A DNA stretch of 64,000 bases. It comes from Streptomyces sp. NBC_01428 (GTDB lineage Bacteria > Actinomycetota > Actinomycetes > Streptomycetales > Streptomycetaceae). The stretch's first letter is position 1. The number at the start of each line of letters is the position of its first letter. Shown one piece after another: positions 34,301 to 41,881 of the stretch. The notes below the pieces were generated by a model. It saw only the letters and a program-made list of their open reading frames with translations, did not search any database and was not told the origin of the DNA. Location of the stretch: the NCBI RefSeq assembly GCF_036231965.1, contig NZ_CP109499.1, positions 6,448,001-6,512,000 on the forward strand, written 5' to 3'. The position numbers and the translations under genes were made by a program.

Positions 34301-34932
34301 GCGCCCAGAAGGCGGTGCTGACCGTCCGGCTCGCCAGCATGCGCATCGAGCTGGGGGACGCCGAGCAGGGCGAGCGGATGCTGCGCGAGGTGCTGGCCGA
34401 AGGCAACGGCGCCCACAACGAAGCCATGCCCGCCGCCCGGCTCTTCCTCACGACCTGGCTGGGCCGCAGCGACCGCGTCACCGAGGCGCGCGAGCAACTG
34501 CGCCTGCTGCGCGAGCAGTTCGGCGCCAGCACCTTCATGGTCTTCGACGGGTTCGTGGTCGGCCTGGAGGCCTGGCTCGACACGATCGACGGGCGGTACG
34601 AGAGCGCGCTGGACAACGCGCGCCGTGCGGTGCGGCAGTCCATCGACCCGCTCGCCAAGATGATCGCCCCGCACATGGTCTCCGCGCACCTGACCACCGC
34701 GGCCATCGCGCTCACCGGCCTGGACGGCGGTCGCCGGGCCCGTGACGCGGCCCGGCTGCTGGGCGCCGCCGACGGGCTGCTGCCGCCGGGGCACTTCGCC
34801 GGCCCGATGGAGGCGGAGGTGCGCCGGCAGGCCGAGACGGGGGCGCGTGCCCTGCTGGAGGAGGCGGACTTCGCGGCCGCGTACGCGGAGGGCGACGGCC
34901 TCTCCGCGGAGGAGGCCGCCGCCCTCGTCTGA
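31399..34932 (+). CDS. AfsR/SARP-type regulator: winged helix, BTAD, NB-ARC ATPase
   Basis: 1177 aa. An OmpR-like winged helix (about 1-95, RYRILGTTQALRPDG) and a bacterial transcriptional activation domain (about 96-240) form the SARP module. A Pro/Ala/Gly linker (about 245-350) leads to an NB-ARC ATPase with Walker A GPGGAGKT at about 379-386, Walker B LIVLDNCEHV at about 467-476 and the sensor TSREPLGVPGE. The C-terminal half has helical TPR-like repeats. SARPs bind direct repeats with an 11-bp pitch. GTG at 31399 is chosen because it yields MRYRILG and follows GACAAT by 7 nt; ATG at 31390 is the alternative. It converges with the DrrAB-type operon. Confidence 0.9.
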   Translation: MRYRILGTTQALRPDGTAVPVGGARLRALLTVLALRPGRTVSAAVLVDEVWDGDPPADAPGALQALVGRLRRALGADAVESVDGGYRLAAAADDIDLNRFERLAGEGARALADGDPAKAAAVLDDALALWQGPALADLPDRTAESARWETRRLDVLRARLTASLALGRAEQVLPELSALCDLHPLDEPLHVLRLRALRDAGRPAAALAAYESVRALLADRLGSDPGPELRALHAELLTWDTVPGPAGTPGRTRPATVDRAAPGSARDGHATGPARGPADSRATAGARPGPAAGLLPFSPGAAATAAPGTAGTGPGAPSRNGAGPDPDGAAHTPGTANPVPPAALPPGNLRARLTSFVGRESDIDAIRGDLAGARLVTLLGPGGAGKTRLSQEVAEALAPALPDGVWLAELAPVDDPKAVPEAVLTAVGARETVLRGAGAEEMRAVADRHDDPLTRLAEHCGRRRMLIVLDNCEHVVDAAAHLAEALLERCPGLTVLATSREPLGVPGELVRPVEPLPEPVALRLLADRGAAARAGFRVEDDPEAAAEICHRLDGLPLAIELAAARLRMLTPRQIADRLDDRFRLLTSGSRTVLPRQQTLRAVVDWSWDLLDAAERDALRRLSVFAGGCDLAAAEAVCGPAALDVLGSLVDKSLVVAAPSGEGGMRYRLLETVTEYAAERLDESGRRETTERAHLTYYRELARTTDPLLRGPEQRAAIEVIEREYENLRTALRRAVAARDEQESLCMVLSLAWYWQIRDQRVDARAWSREVMALGPDPFLPPAMPVPPLYERCTDAPPPMRAEILDEARRGVHLFHLAYMDMDMDAWQTPEARDKLRTIAATYEPGTPQTCRSPGNLWFYAVLLTGTLEQVTAVIDASVRTCRELGYEWELAAALQMRANIHANRSDLAGDATADADDALEIFVRIGDAWGAAESLSARGESHERTGDYAAAAADYAEAARYAEQLGARAQKAVLTVRLASMRIELGDAEQGERMLREVLAEGNGAHNEAMPAARLFLTTWLGRSDRVTEAREQLRLLREQFGASTFMVFDGFVVGLEAWLDTIDGRYESALDNARRAVRQSIDPLAKMIAPHMVSAHLTTAAIALTGLDGGRRARDAARLLGAADGLLPPGHFAGPMEAEVRRQAETGARALLEEADFAAAYAEGDGLSAEEAAALV

Positions 34933-34948
34933 GACGCGACGCGAACCG

Positions 34949-34979
34949 GCGGGCCATGGCTCCGGAGGCCGTGGCCCGC
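34949..34979. terminator. Bidirectional terminator between regulator and exporter operon
   Basis: A 12-bp stem (GCGGGCCATGGC with GCCGTGGCCCGC, one G-U pair) and 7-nt loop fills the 55-bp gap between convergent genes. Confidence 0.75.
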
Positions 34980-34987
34980 TGCGAACG

Positions 34988-35812
34988 TCAGCTCTTGGTG
35001 CGGAACTTGTGGATCGCGATCGGCGCCATCACCACCGTGAGCCCGGCGGTCCAGGCCAGCGTCACCCACAGGTCGTGGGCGACCGGGCCGCCGACCATCA
35101 GGCCACGCGCGCTGTCCGCGAGCGCCGACAGCGGGTTGTAGTCCGTGAAGTTCTGCAGCCAGCCCGGCATGGTCTGGGTGGGCGAGAAGATCGACGAACC
35201 GAACTGGAGCGGCATCAGGACCAGGAAGCCCATCGCCTGGACGGACTGGGCGTTCTTCATCGTCACGCCGAGGACCAGGAAGATCCACATCAGGGCGGAG
35301 CCGAACAGCGTCGCGAGTCCGACGGCGGCGAACAGGCCGGGCCAGTTCTCGATGTCGAAGCCGACGAGCACGCCCACGACCAGGAGGATCGTCGTGGCGA
35401 CGAGCATCCGCATCAGCTCCACCACGATCTTGGCGAAGAGCACGGACCCCTGGCCGATCGGCAGGGTCCGGAAGCGGTCCATGACGCCGGTGTGGAAGTC
35501 CTGGTTGAAGCCGGTGCCGACGGCTGTCGCGATGTTCATGCCCATCATGGCCAGCAGGCCGGGCACGACGTACTGCACGTACTGCTGCTGTCCGCCGCCC
35601 AGGGACTGGCCGATGGAACCGCCGAAGACGTACACGAAGAGCAGGGTGAAGACGACCGGCATCAGGACCGCGTCGAACATCGACTCGGGGTCCTGCCGGA
35701 TCCACAGCAGGTTGCGGCGGACCAGGGCGCCGATGTGGCGGGCGTGCGCGCGGGGCGAGATGCGGGAGTCGCCCTCGGCGGCGAGGGGGGCTTCCAGGAC
35801 GGCGGTACTCAT
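34988..35812 (-). CDS. DrrB-type ABC-2 exporter permease
   Basis: 274 aa with six membrane segments. The ABC-2 pattern includes IRQDPESMFDAVLMPVVF, the GTGFNQDFHTGVMDRFRTLPI loop and the late MPGWLQNFTDYNPLSALADS segment found in daunorubicin-type exporters. With the upstream ATPase it would export a drug, lipid or secondary metabolite. Its ATG overlaps the ATPase stop by 4 nt (ATGA). The operon ends at the shared terminator facing the AfsR-like gene. Confidence 0.92.
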   Translation of the reverse strand: MSTAVLEAPLAAEGDSRISPRAHARHIGALVRRNLLWIRQDPESMFDAVLMPVVFTLLFVYVFGGSIGQSLGGGQQQYVQYVVPGLLAMMGMNIATAVGTGFNQDFHTGVMDRFRTLPIGQGSVLFAKIVVELMRMLVATTILLVVGVLVGFDIENWPGLFAAVGLATLFGSALMWIFLVLGVTMKNAQSVQAMGFLVLMPLQFGSSIFSPTQTMPGWLQNFTDYNPLSALADSARGLMVGGPVAHDLWVTLAWTAGLTVVMAPIAIHKFRTKS

Positions 35813-36843
35813 GCGGAGACCTCCTCGTAGGCGCGGGCGGGGATCTCGTCCTGCGGGGCACTGGCCTTGTGGCCGGTGAGGGACAGGAACACCTCGTCCA
35901 GACTGGGCAGTTCGGTGGAGATGGCGGCGATGGTGATGCCGCGCGCGGTGACCGCGCCGACGACGGCGGTGAGCTGCTCGTCGCTGAGGATCGGGACCAG
36001 CACGCTGCCGGTCTCGCTGTCCACGATCGTCGTGGCGAGGCCGGTGAGGCCCATCTCGTCGAACATGGCGGCCAGCGGGCGCAGTTGCAGCGGGTCCAGC
36101 GGGCGGATCCGCAGCGTGCGGCCGCCGACACGGGCCTTCAGCTCGTCGACCATGCCGTTCGCGATGACCTTGCCGCGGTCGATGACCGTCAGCTCGGAGG
36201 CCAACTGCTCGGCCTCCTCCATGTACTGGGTGGTGAGCAGCACGGTGACGCCGTCGGCGACCATGCGCTTGACCTCCTGCCACACCTCGTTGCGGGTGCG
36301 CGGGTCGAGGCCGGTCGTCGGCTCGTCCAGGTACAGCACGGCCGGGCTGCCGATCATGGAGGCGGCCAGGTCGAGCCGGCGGCGCATACCGCCGGAGTAC
36401 GTGGACGCCGGGCGCTTGGCGGCGTCGGTGAGGGAGAAGCGCTCCAGGAGCTCGTCGGCCCGCCTGCGGGCGTCCTTGCGCGGCAGGTCGAGCAGCCGCC
36501 CGATCATGTAGAGGTTCTCCCAGCCCGGGAGCTTCTCGTCGACCGAGGCGTACTGGCCGGTCAGCCCTATCACCCGGCGCAGCTGCCGGGGCTGCTTCAG
36601 TACGTCGTACCCGGCGACCGTGGCCTGTCCGGCGTCCGGGGTGACCAGGGTGGACAGGCAGCGGACGAGGGTGGTCTTGCCGGCGCCGTTGGGGCCCAGT
36701 ACGCCGAGGACGGTGCCCTCGCGGACATCCAGGTCGACCCCGTCCAGCGCCTTGGTCGCGCCGTAGTGCTTGACCAGACCCCGCACGGTGACGGCGCTGC
36801 GGCCGGTCGCAGCTTGTCGGGGCGTGTTGTCGATTCGCGTCAT
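35809..36843 (-). CDS. DrrA-type ABC exporter ATPase
   Basis: 344 aa. Walker A GPNGAGKT, Q-loop in GLTGQYASVDE, signature YSGGMRRRLDLA, Walker B VLYLDEPTTGLD and switch region TTQYMEEAEQLA are all present. The C-terminal DrrA-like domain ends in SLDEVFLSLTGH. Start ATG at 36843 (a GTG lies 6 nt upstream at 36849). The promoter holds an array of eight CTGTCGG heptamers on an 11-bp pitch. The proximal heptamer lies 8 bp before a -10-like GACACC that is in turn 8 nt before the ATG, fitting an activator-dependent leaderless promoter. Confidence 0.92.
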   Translation of the reverse strand: MTRIDNTPRQAATGRSAVTVRGLVKHYGATKALDGVDLDVREGTVLGVLGPNGAGKTTLVRCLSTLVTPDAGQATVAGYDVLKQPRQLRRVIGLTGQYASVDEKLPGWENLYMIGRLLDLPRKDARRRADELLERFSLTDAAKRPASTYSGGMRRRLDLAASMIGSPAVLYLDEPTTGLDPRTRNEVWQEVKRMVADGVTVLLTTQYMEEAEQLASELTVIDRGKVIANGMVDELKARVGGRTLRIRPLDPLQLRPLAAMFDEMGLTGLATTIVDSETGSVLVPILSDEQLTAVVGAVTARGITIAAISTELPSLDEVFLSLTGHKASAPQDEIPARAYEEVSA

Positions 36844-36865
36844 GTCCACAAGGTGTCAGCCGCCA

Positions 36866-36963
36866 CCGACAAACGACCGACAGGACGCCTACAGCACGCC
36901 GACTGCTACCGATAGGTCGCCGACAGTCGGCCGACAGGGCGGGGGAGAGCGGCCGACAGCGTG
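36866..36963 (-). promoter_or_regulatory. Nine-slot, 11-bp-phased heptamer array (CTGTCGG) upstream of the ABC exporter
   Basis: On the plus strand CCGACAG-like heptamers start at 36866, 36877, 36888, 36899, 36909, 36920, 36931 and 36953; the slot at 36942 is degenerate. Spacing is 11 bp throughout except one 10-bp step. Heptamers are conserved while the four spacer bases vary freely, which argues for protein binding and against slippage. SARP/OmpR-type winged helices bind heptamers on this pitch, and an AfsR-like gene lies at the other end of the operon. Confidence 0.8.
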
Positions 36964-36997
36964 CGGAAGAGCCCGGTGGGCGAGCCGGGAAAGGCGA

Positions 36998-37029
36998 CAA
37001 CCCGCCGACGGGGGAAGATCGGCGGGTTG
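36998..37029 (-). terminator. panB terminator hairpin
   Basis: CAACCCGCCGA at 36998-37008 pairs perfectly with TCGGCGGGTTG at 37019-37029 (11 bp). It lies 46 bp beyond the panB stop and just upstream of the heptamer array, insulating the exporter promoter. Confidence 0.85.
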
Positions 37030-37074
37030 CCTTGGTGCCACAGTGGCTCAGGAGCCCGGAGGGGCCCGGTGGTG

Positions 37075-37962
37075 CTAGTGGACGGAGTGTTCGTCGAGCG
37101 GGAACGTCCCGCCGACCACGTCCTCGGCGAACGAGCGGGCCGCGTCGCCCATGACCTGGCGCAGGTCGGCGTACTTCTTGACGAACTTCGGCACCTTGCC
37201 CCCGGTCAGACCGAGCATGTCGGTCCACACCAGCACCTGCGCGTCGGTCTCCGCGCCCGCGCCGATACCGACGGTCGGAATCTGCAGCGTGCGCGTGACC
37301 TCGGCCGCGAGCTCCGCCGGGACCAGTTCGAGGACGACGGCGAAGGCGCCCGCGTCCTGGACGGCCTTGGCGTCCCGCAGCAGCTGCTGCGCTGCCTCCT
37401 CGCCCCGGCCCTGCACGCGGTAGCCCATCGAGTTGACGGACTGCGGGGTGAGGCCGATGTGCGCCATCACCGGGATGCCCGACTCCACCAGCAGCTCGAT
37501 CTGGCGGTGCGAGCGCTCGCCGCCCTCCAGCTTGACCGCGCCCACCCCGGCCTCCTTGACCAGCCGGGTCGCCGAGCGCAGCGCCTGCACCGGACCCTCC
37601 TGGTAGGAACCGAAGGGCAGGTCGCCGACGATCAGGGCACGGCTGGTGCCCCGTACGACCGCGGCGGACAGCATGGTCATCTCGTCCATGGTGACGGGGA
37701 CGGTGGTCTCGTACCCCAGGTGGCAGTTGCCGGCCGAGTCGCCGACGAGCATGACCGGGATGCCGGCCTCGTCGAAGACGGACGCGGTCATCGCGTCGTA
37801 GGCCGTCAGCATGGGCCACTTCTCGCCGCGCTCCTTGGCGGCGGTGATGTCGCGCACCGTGATGCGGCGGGTGCTCTTTCCTCCGTACAGCGCCTTGCTG
37901 CTGTCGGTGGCCTTGAGGGCACCATCCGCAGGCTGCTTCTGGGCAGCCGAAAGCTGCGTCAT
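37075..37962 (-). CDS. panB: Ketopantoate hydroxymethyltransferase
   Basis: 295 aa. It converts 2-ketoisovalerate and methylene-tetrahydrofolate to ketopantoate in pantothenate/CoA synthesis. Family segments are MLTAYDAMTASVFDEAGIP, LVGDSAGNCHLGYETTVPVT (metal-binding Asp), VKLEGGERS, PVMAHIGLTPQSVNSMGY and VGIGAGAETDAQVLVWTDMLG. The first about 30 residues are a species-variable extension. ATG at 37962 has AGAAGGAG upstream; an earlier ATG at 37983 lacks one. It is monocistronic and divergent from the DHA2 pump. Confidence 0.95.
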   Translation of the reverse strand: MTQLSAAQKQPADGALKATDSSKALYGGKSTRRITVRDITAAKERGEKWPMLTAYDAMTASVFDEAGIPVMLVGDSAGNCHLGYETTVPVTMDEMTMLSAAVVRGTSRALIVGDLPFGSYQEGPVQALRSATRLVKEAGVGAVKLEGGERSHRQIELLVESGIPVMAHIGLTPQSVNSMGYRVQGRGEEAAQQLLRDAKAVQDAGAFAVVLELVPAELAAEVTRTLQIPTVGIGAGAETDAQVLVWTDMLGLTGGKVPKFVKKYADLRQVMGDAARSFAEDVVGGTFPLDEHSVH

Positions 37963-38181
37963 GGCAACGGCTCCTTCTGTCATCTCGTGGCGCCCTGACG
38001 GCGTCCCCGGATCACCTCCATGGTGGCATCTCGTGCCACGCGCGGCTAGACCGGGCCCGCCGCCCCGGTGTCTGCTTCGCCACTGCGGCTCTCCGGGCGG
38101 TCCGGCTCCGACCGGAGACGCCGTCCTCCCGGGGACGGCCCCCGGTCCGTTCGTAAGTTCTGCGTAAAGCCTTTCCGATAC

Positions 38182-38197
38182 GAGACGGTGCCGTATC
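38182..38197. promoter_or_regulatory. TetR-type operator candidate for the DHA2 pump
   Basis: GAGACGGTGCCGTATC differs at only two bases from the perfect palindrome GATACGGTACCGTATC. It overlaps the expected -35 region of a promoter whose -10 (TAGGGT, 38208-38213) lies 7 nt before the ATG. An outer CGATACG...CGTATCG repeat surrounds it. The TetR gene 100 bp after the pump is the natural candidate to bind it. Confidence 0.65.
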
Positions 38198-38220
38198 GAA
38201 TATCCCCTAGGGTGTTCCCC

Positions 38221-39831
38221 ATGACAACTTCCGCTCCTCCGTCCGAACGGCGCGTGCCCGAGGCGGTGCACAGGCGCCGCTGGGCGATCCTCGGCGTGCT
38301 GATGCTCAGCCTGCTGATCGTGGTGCTCGACAACTCGATCCTGAACGTCGCGATCAAGACGATCTCGACCCCGGCACCCACCGGTCTCGGCGCCACCCAG
38401 GGCGAGCTGGAGTGGGCCATCAACGCCTACACGCTCGTCTTCGCCGGACTGCTGTTCACCGCGGGGCTCCTCGGCGACCGGCTCGGCCGCAAGAAGGTCC
38501 TGCTCGCCGGTCTCGCGGTGTTCGGCATCGGATCCGCGCTCGCCGCCGAGTCCGGCTCGCCGGTCCAGCTGATCGTGTTCCGCGCACTGATGGGTTTCGG
38601 CGCCGCCTTCGTGATGCCCGCGACCCTCGCCGTCCTGATGAACGTGTTCGAGCGGGACGAGCAGCCCAAGGCCATCGGCATCTGGGCGGGCGGCGTCGGC
38701 CTCGCCATCGCGATCGGACCGATCACCGGCGGTGTCCTGCTCGACCACTTCTGGTGGGGCTCCGTCTTCCTGATCAACGTCCCGATCGTGATCCTCGCGA
38801 TCGGCCTGATGGTCTGGCTGGTCCCCGACTCCCGCGACCCGAACCCCGGACGCCTCGACCCGGTCGGCGTCGTCCTCTCGGTCGTCGGCCTCGTCCTGCT
38901 CGTCTACGGCATCATCAAGGGCGGTCAGCTCGCCGACTTCACCGACCCGCAGGTCCTCGCGACCATCGGCGCCGGTCTCGTGGTCCTCATCGGCTTCGTC
39001 ATCTTCGAGAAGCGCAGCGACCACCCGTCGATCGACGTCTCGTACTTCCAGAACAAGGTCTTCTCCGCGGCCATCTCGGCCATCGCGCTGGTCTTCTTCG
39101 CGCTCATGGGCGTGACCTTCTTCTCGGTCTTCTACACCCAGAGCGTGCGCGGCTACTCGCCGCTGCAGACCGGCCTGCTGATGCTCCCGCTGGCCGCCGC
39201 CCAGATCATCTTCGCGCCCCGCGCCCGGCTGGTCGTCGACCGCTTCGGCAACCGCGCCACCTGCACCGCCGGCCTCGTGATCATCGCCGCGATGCTCGCC
39301 GCGTTCGCCACGCTGGAGGCCGACACGCCGATCTGGATCCTCGAGGTCATCTTCTTCCTGATGGGCACCGGCATGGCGCACATCATGACCCCGACCAGCG
39401 TCGTCATCATGCAGGCGCTGCCCCGCGAGAAGGCGGGCTCCGCGTCCGCGCTCAGCAACACCTTCCGCCAGGTCGGCGGCGCCCTCGGTATCGCCGTCCT
39501 CGGCTCCGTGCTCTCCACGGCCTACCGCAACGGCATCGAGGACAAGCTCTCCCTCGTCCCGGCACCGCTGCGGCACACCGCCGGCGAGTCCATCGAGGCC
39601 ACCCTCGGCGTCGCCGCCAAGCTCGGACCGCAGGGCAAGGCCCTCATCACCCCGGCGAACGACGCGTTCCTGCACGCCATGCACGTCACCGCCCTGTGCG
39701 GCGCGGGCGTCGCGGTCATCGGCGCGGTGGTCGTCGCCCTGTTCCTGCCGGGCCGCCCGCCGGCACAGCAAGCGGGCAAGGACGAGGCCGAGTTGGTGAC
39801 GGCGACGCCCGCTCAGGCCGGACAGGACTGA
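38221..39831 (+). CDS. DHA2-family (14-TM) MFS drug exporter
   Basis: 536 aa. The DHA2 helix 1 motif LIVVLDNSILNVAI (including LDxTIVN-like Asp), loop 2-3 motif GDRLGRKKVLLAG and the helix 5 segment GIWAGGVGLAIAIGPITGGVLL are present, with about fourteen helices. These proton antiporters export drugs and quaternary compounds. A leaderless start is likely (TAGGGT, 7-nt gap). It is followed by a TetR regulator on the same strand and preceded by a palindromic operator, a standard self-contained resistance cassette. Confidence 0.93.
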   Translation: MTTSAPPSERRVPEAVHRRRWAILGVLMLSLLIVVLDNSILNVAIKTISTPAPTGLGATQGELEWAINAYTLVFAGLLFTAGLLGDRLGRKKVLLAGLAVFGIGSALAAESGSPVQLIVFRALMGFGAAFVMPATLAVLMNVFERDEQPKAIGIWAGGVGLAIAIGPITGGVLLDHFWWGSVFLINVPIVILAIGLMVWLVPDSRDPNPGRLDPVGVVLSVVGLVLLVYGIIKGGQLADFTDPQVLATIGAGLVVLIGFVIFEKRSDHPSIDVSYFQNKVFSAAISAIALVFFALMGVTFFSVFYTQSVRGYSPLQTGLLMLPLAAAQIIFAPRARLVVDRFGNRATCTAGLVIIAAMLAAFATLEADTPIWILEVIFFLMGTGMAHIMTPTSVVIMQALPREKAGSASALSNTFRQVGGALGIAVLGSVLSTAYRNGIEDKLSLVPAPLRHTAGESIEATLGVAAKLGPQGKALITPANDAFLHAMHVTALCGAGVAVIGAVVVALFLPGRPPAQQAGKDEAELVTATPAQAGQD

Positions 39832-39932
39832 TCACGGCGTACGGACCGCGGGCACCCCCACCGGGCGGTGCCCGCCACCGCCGTGCACGGGGGGACAATG
39901 GCAGCAGGTCGAGGATGGGAACGGAGTTCGAC

Positions 39933-40553
39933 GTGAGTCTCGCGGAAGGCCGTGACAGGCAGGGGTGCCCCAACCGGGGAAGGCCCCGCAGCGAGGCCGT
40001 GGAGCACGCCATCATCGAGGGCGTGATGAAGCTCCTGGAAGAGGGAGTTCCGCTCGCGGACATCTCCATCGAGCGGCTCGCCCGCACCGTCGGCGTCGGC
40101 AAGGCGACCATCTACCGCCGCTGGAGCGGCAAGGACGAACTGTTCGTCGACGTGATGCGCGCCGCCGAACCCCAGGACCCCGAACTCCCCGGCGTCTCCA
40201 TGCGCGACGACCTCGTCGTCCTGCTGGAGTCGCTGCGCCGCCGCGGCCTGGTCAGCCGCTCCTCGGCGATCCTGCACAACGTGCACGCCCAGATGAAGAG
40301 CAGCCCCAAACTCTGGGCCGCCTACGACGCGACCGTCATCGCCCCCCGACGCCAGATCGGCTACGAGGTGCTGCGCCGCGGCCAGGAGAACGGCGAACTC
40401 CGCGCCGACGTCGACATCGAACTCCTCAACGACATGTTCGTCGGCCCGATGCTCGTGCGGACCGTGATGCGCCCCGACACCGATCTGCCCGAGGGCCTCG
40501 CCGAACAGGTCGTCGACACACTGCTCGAAGGGCTGCGCCCCGCCCGGCCGTGA
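39933..40553 (+). CDS. TetR-family regulator, likely repressor of the DHA2 pump
   Basis: About 206 aa. The helix-turn-helix reads IERLARTVGVGKATIYRRWSGKDELFVD, preceded by RGRPRSEAVEHAIIEGV. The C-terminal ligand domain resembles the TetR_C group with LHNVHAQMKSSPKLWAAYDA. GTG at 39933 has GGAG 6 nt upstream; ATG at 39915 in frame is an alternative. Co-orientation and proximity to the pump plus the palindrome at 38182 suggest local repression relieved by the pump's substrate. That link is inferred. Confidence 0.85.
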   Translation: MSLAEGRDRQGCPNRGRPRSEAVEHAIIEGVMKLLEEGVPLADISIERLARTVGVGKATIYRRWSGKDELFVDVMRAAEPQDPELPGVSMRDDLVVLLESLRRRGLVSRSSAILHNVHAQMKSSPKLWAAYDATVIAPRRQIGYEVLRRGQENGELRADVDIELLNDMFVGPMLVRTVMRPDTDLPEGLAEQVVDTLLEGLRPARP

Positions 40554-40753
40554 ACCGGACTGTTCCTGACGGTGCGAATGTGCGCGTTTCGTCACAGAGG
40601 GCATGCCACGGGCCTCCGAACGGAACTCCGGACGTGAAGTTCTACGTCCCTCTGCCCGTACGGCCGTCCAGGACGGCGAGAACGACACCGAACATCCCCT
40701 AGGGTCGTAGCCGAGGGGCAGACGGTGCGCACGGCAGTTTGTGAGGCGACGGT

Positions 40754-41791
40754 ATGGCGCAGGCGTATATGACGGAGACGGGCAGCGGCGGCCACGGGCC
40801 GGACCGCAGAGGATCCCGGTTCCGGCGCCTGTTCGACGGCTGGCGCGGGGACCGCGGCATCTGGCGGCGCGGCCTGGTCCTCGCCGCGATCGCGATCCTC
40901 CTCGCCCTGGTGATGCTCACCCACGCGCAGATCCCCAACCGGATCGGCAACCTCGGCAGCCTCACCGAGACGTTCCTGCCCTGGGCCGGACTCCTCATCC
41001 CGGTCCTGCTGGTCCTCGCCCTGGTGCGCAAGTCCGTCACGGCCCTGATCGCCGTGCTGCTGCCCGCCGTCGTCTGGCTGAACGTCTTCGGCGGGCTGCT
41101 CACCGACAAGACCGGCAGCGGCGGCGACCTCACCGTCGCCACCCACAACGTCAACGCCGACAACCCGGACCCGTCCGGCACCGCCCGCGACGTGGCCGCC
41201 TCCGGCGCCGACGTGCTGGCCCTGGAGGAGCTGACCGCGTCCGCCGTGCCCGTGTACGAGCGGGCGCTCGCCTCGACGTACAAGTACCACTCGGTGCAGG
41301 GCACCGTCGGGCTGTGGAGCAAGTACCCCCTCAGCGGCACCCGGCCCGTGGACATCAAGCTGGGCTGGACGCGCGCGATGCGGGCGACCGTGACCGCACC
41401 GGCCGGCCAGGTCGCCGTGTACGTCGCCCACCTGCCGTCGGTGCGCGTGAAGATGGAGGCCGGGTTCACCGCCCGGCAGCGCGACAAGAGCGCCGACGCG
41501 CTGGGCGAGGCCATCGCCGACGAGCCGCTGAAGCGGGTCGTCCTGCTCGGTGACCTGAACGGCACGATGAACGACCGCGCCTTGAACGCCGTCACCGCGC
41601 AGATGCGCTCCACCCAGGGCGCGGCGGGCAGCGGCTTCGGCTTCAGCTGGCCGGCGTCGTTCCCGATGGCCCGGATCGACCAGATCATGGTCAAGGGCAT
41701 CGAACCGGTGACCTCGTGGACCCTGCCCGAGACCGGCAGCGACCACCTCCCGGTCGCCGCCCGCGTCTCGATGGACGCAACCGCCTCTTAA
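40754..41791 (+). CDS. Membrane-anchored endonuclease/exonuclease/phosphatase-family protein
   Basis: 345 aa. Three N-terminal membrane helices (about 35-115) precede an extracytoplasmic EEP domain. Catalytic motifs are visible: THNVNADN, LALEELT (metal Glu), LLGDLNGTMND (Asp/Asn), ARIDQIMV and GSDHLPVAA (terminal Asp-His). Such proteins hydrolyse phosphodiesters in nucleic acids, lipids or phosphosugars; the target here is unknown. A -10-like TAGGGT lies about 60 bp upstream of the ATG. Confidence 0.88.
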   Translation: MAQAYMTETGSGGHGPDRRGSRFRRLFDGWRGDRGIWRRGLVLAAIAILLALVMLTHAQIPNRIGNLGSLTETFLPWAGLLIPVLLVLALVRKSVTALIAVLLPAVVWLNVFGGLLTDKTGSGGDLTVATHNVNADNPDPSGTARDVAASGADVLALEELTASAVPVYERALASTYKYHSVQGTVGLWSKYPLSGTRPVDIKLGWTRAMRATVTAPAGQVAVYVAHLPSVRVKMEAGFTARQRDKSADALGEAIADEPLKRVVLLGDLNGTMNDRALNAVTAQMRSTQGAAGSGFGFSWPASFPMARIDQIMVKGIEPVTSWTLPETGSDHLPVAARVSMDATAS

Positions 41792-41851
41792 CCTCCTGGA
41801 ATACTGGGCCCGGCAGACTTTGTTCACCGGCTGAACTTAACGTTCGATCCG

Positions 41852-41881
41852 CGACCCGCACACATGGCCGTGTGCGGGTCG
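41852..41881 (+). promoter_or_regulatory. Strong hairpin in the leader of the DHA1 pump
   Basis: CGACCCGCACAC pairs perfectly with GTGTGCGGGTCG (12 bp, 6-nt loop ATGGCC). A third segment, CGACCCGC at 41922-41929, can pair alternatively with the right arm (GCGGGTCG, 41874-41881), giving mutually exclusive structures. It may terminate the upstream EEP gene or act as an attenuator for the pump at 41958. Confidence 0.6.

Noticed and set aside
31132..34794. 1220-codon open frame antisense to the AfsR-like gene
   Set aside because: High G+C keeps antisense frames open. The plus-strand frame has clear winged-helix, BTAD and NB-ARC motifs, whereas the antisense product has no domain and a skewed Gly/Val/Glu/Arg composition.
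31399..36843. Antibiotic biosynthetic cluster marked by a SARP regulator and exporter
   Set aside because: No biosynthetic enzymes (PKS, NRPS, terpene or RiPP) flank the pair; neighbours are housekeeping genes.
38040..39771. Long open frame antisense to the DHA2 pump, continuous with panB
   Set aside because: Its product is an Asp/Glu/Arg/Gly-rich shadow typical of the antisense frame of a GC-rich membrane-protein gene. panB has its own start and ribosome site at 37962.
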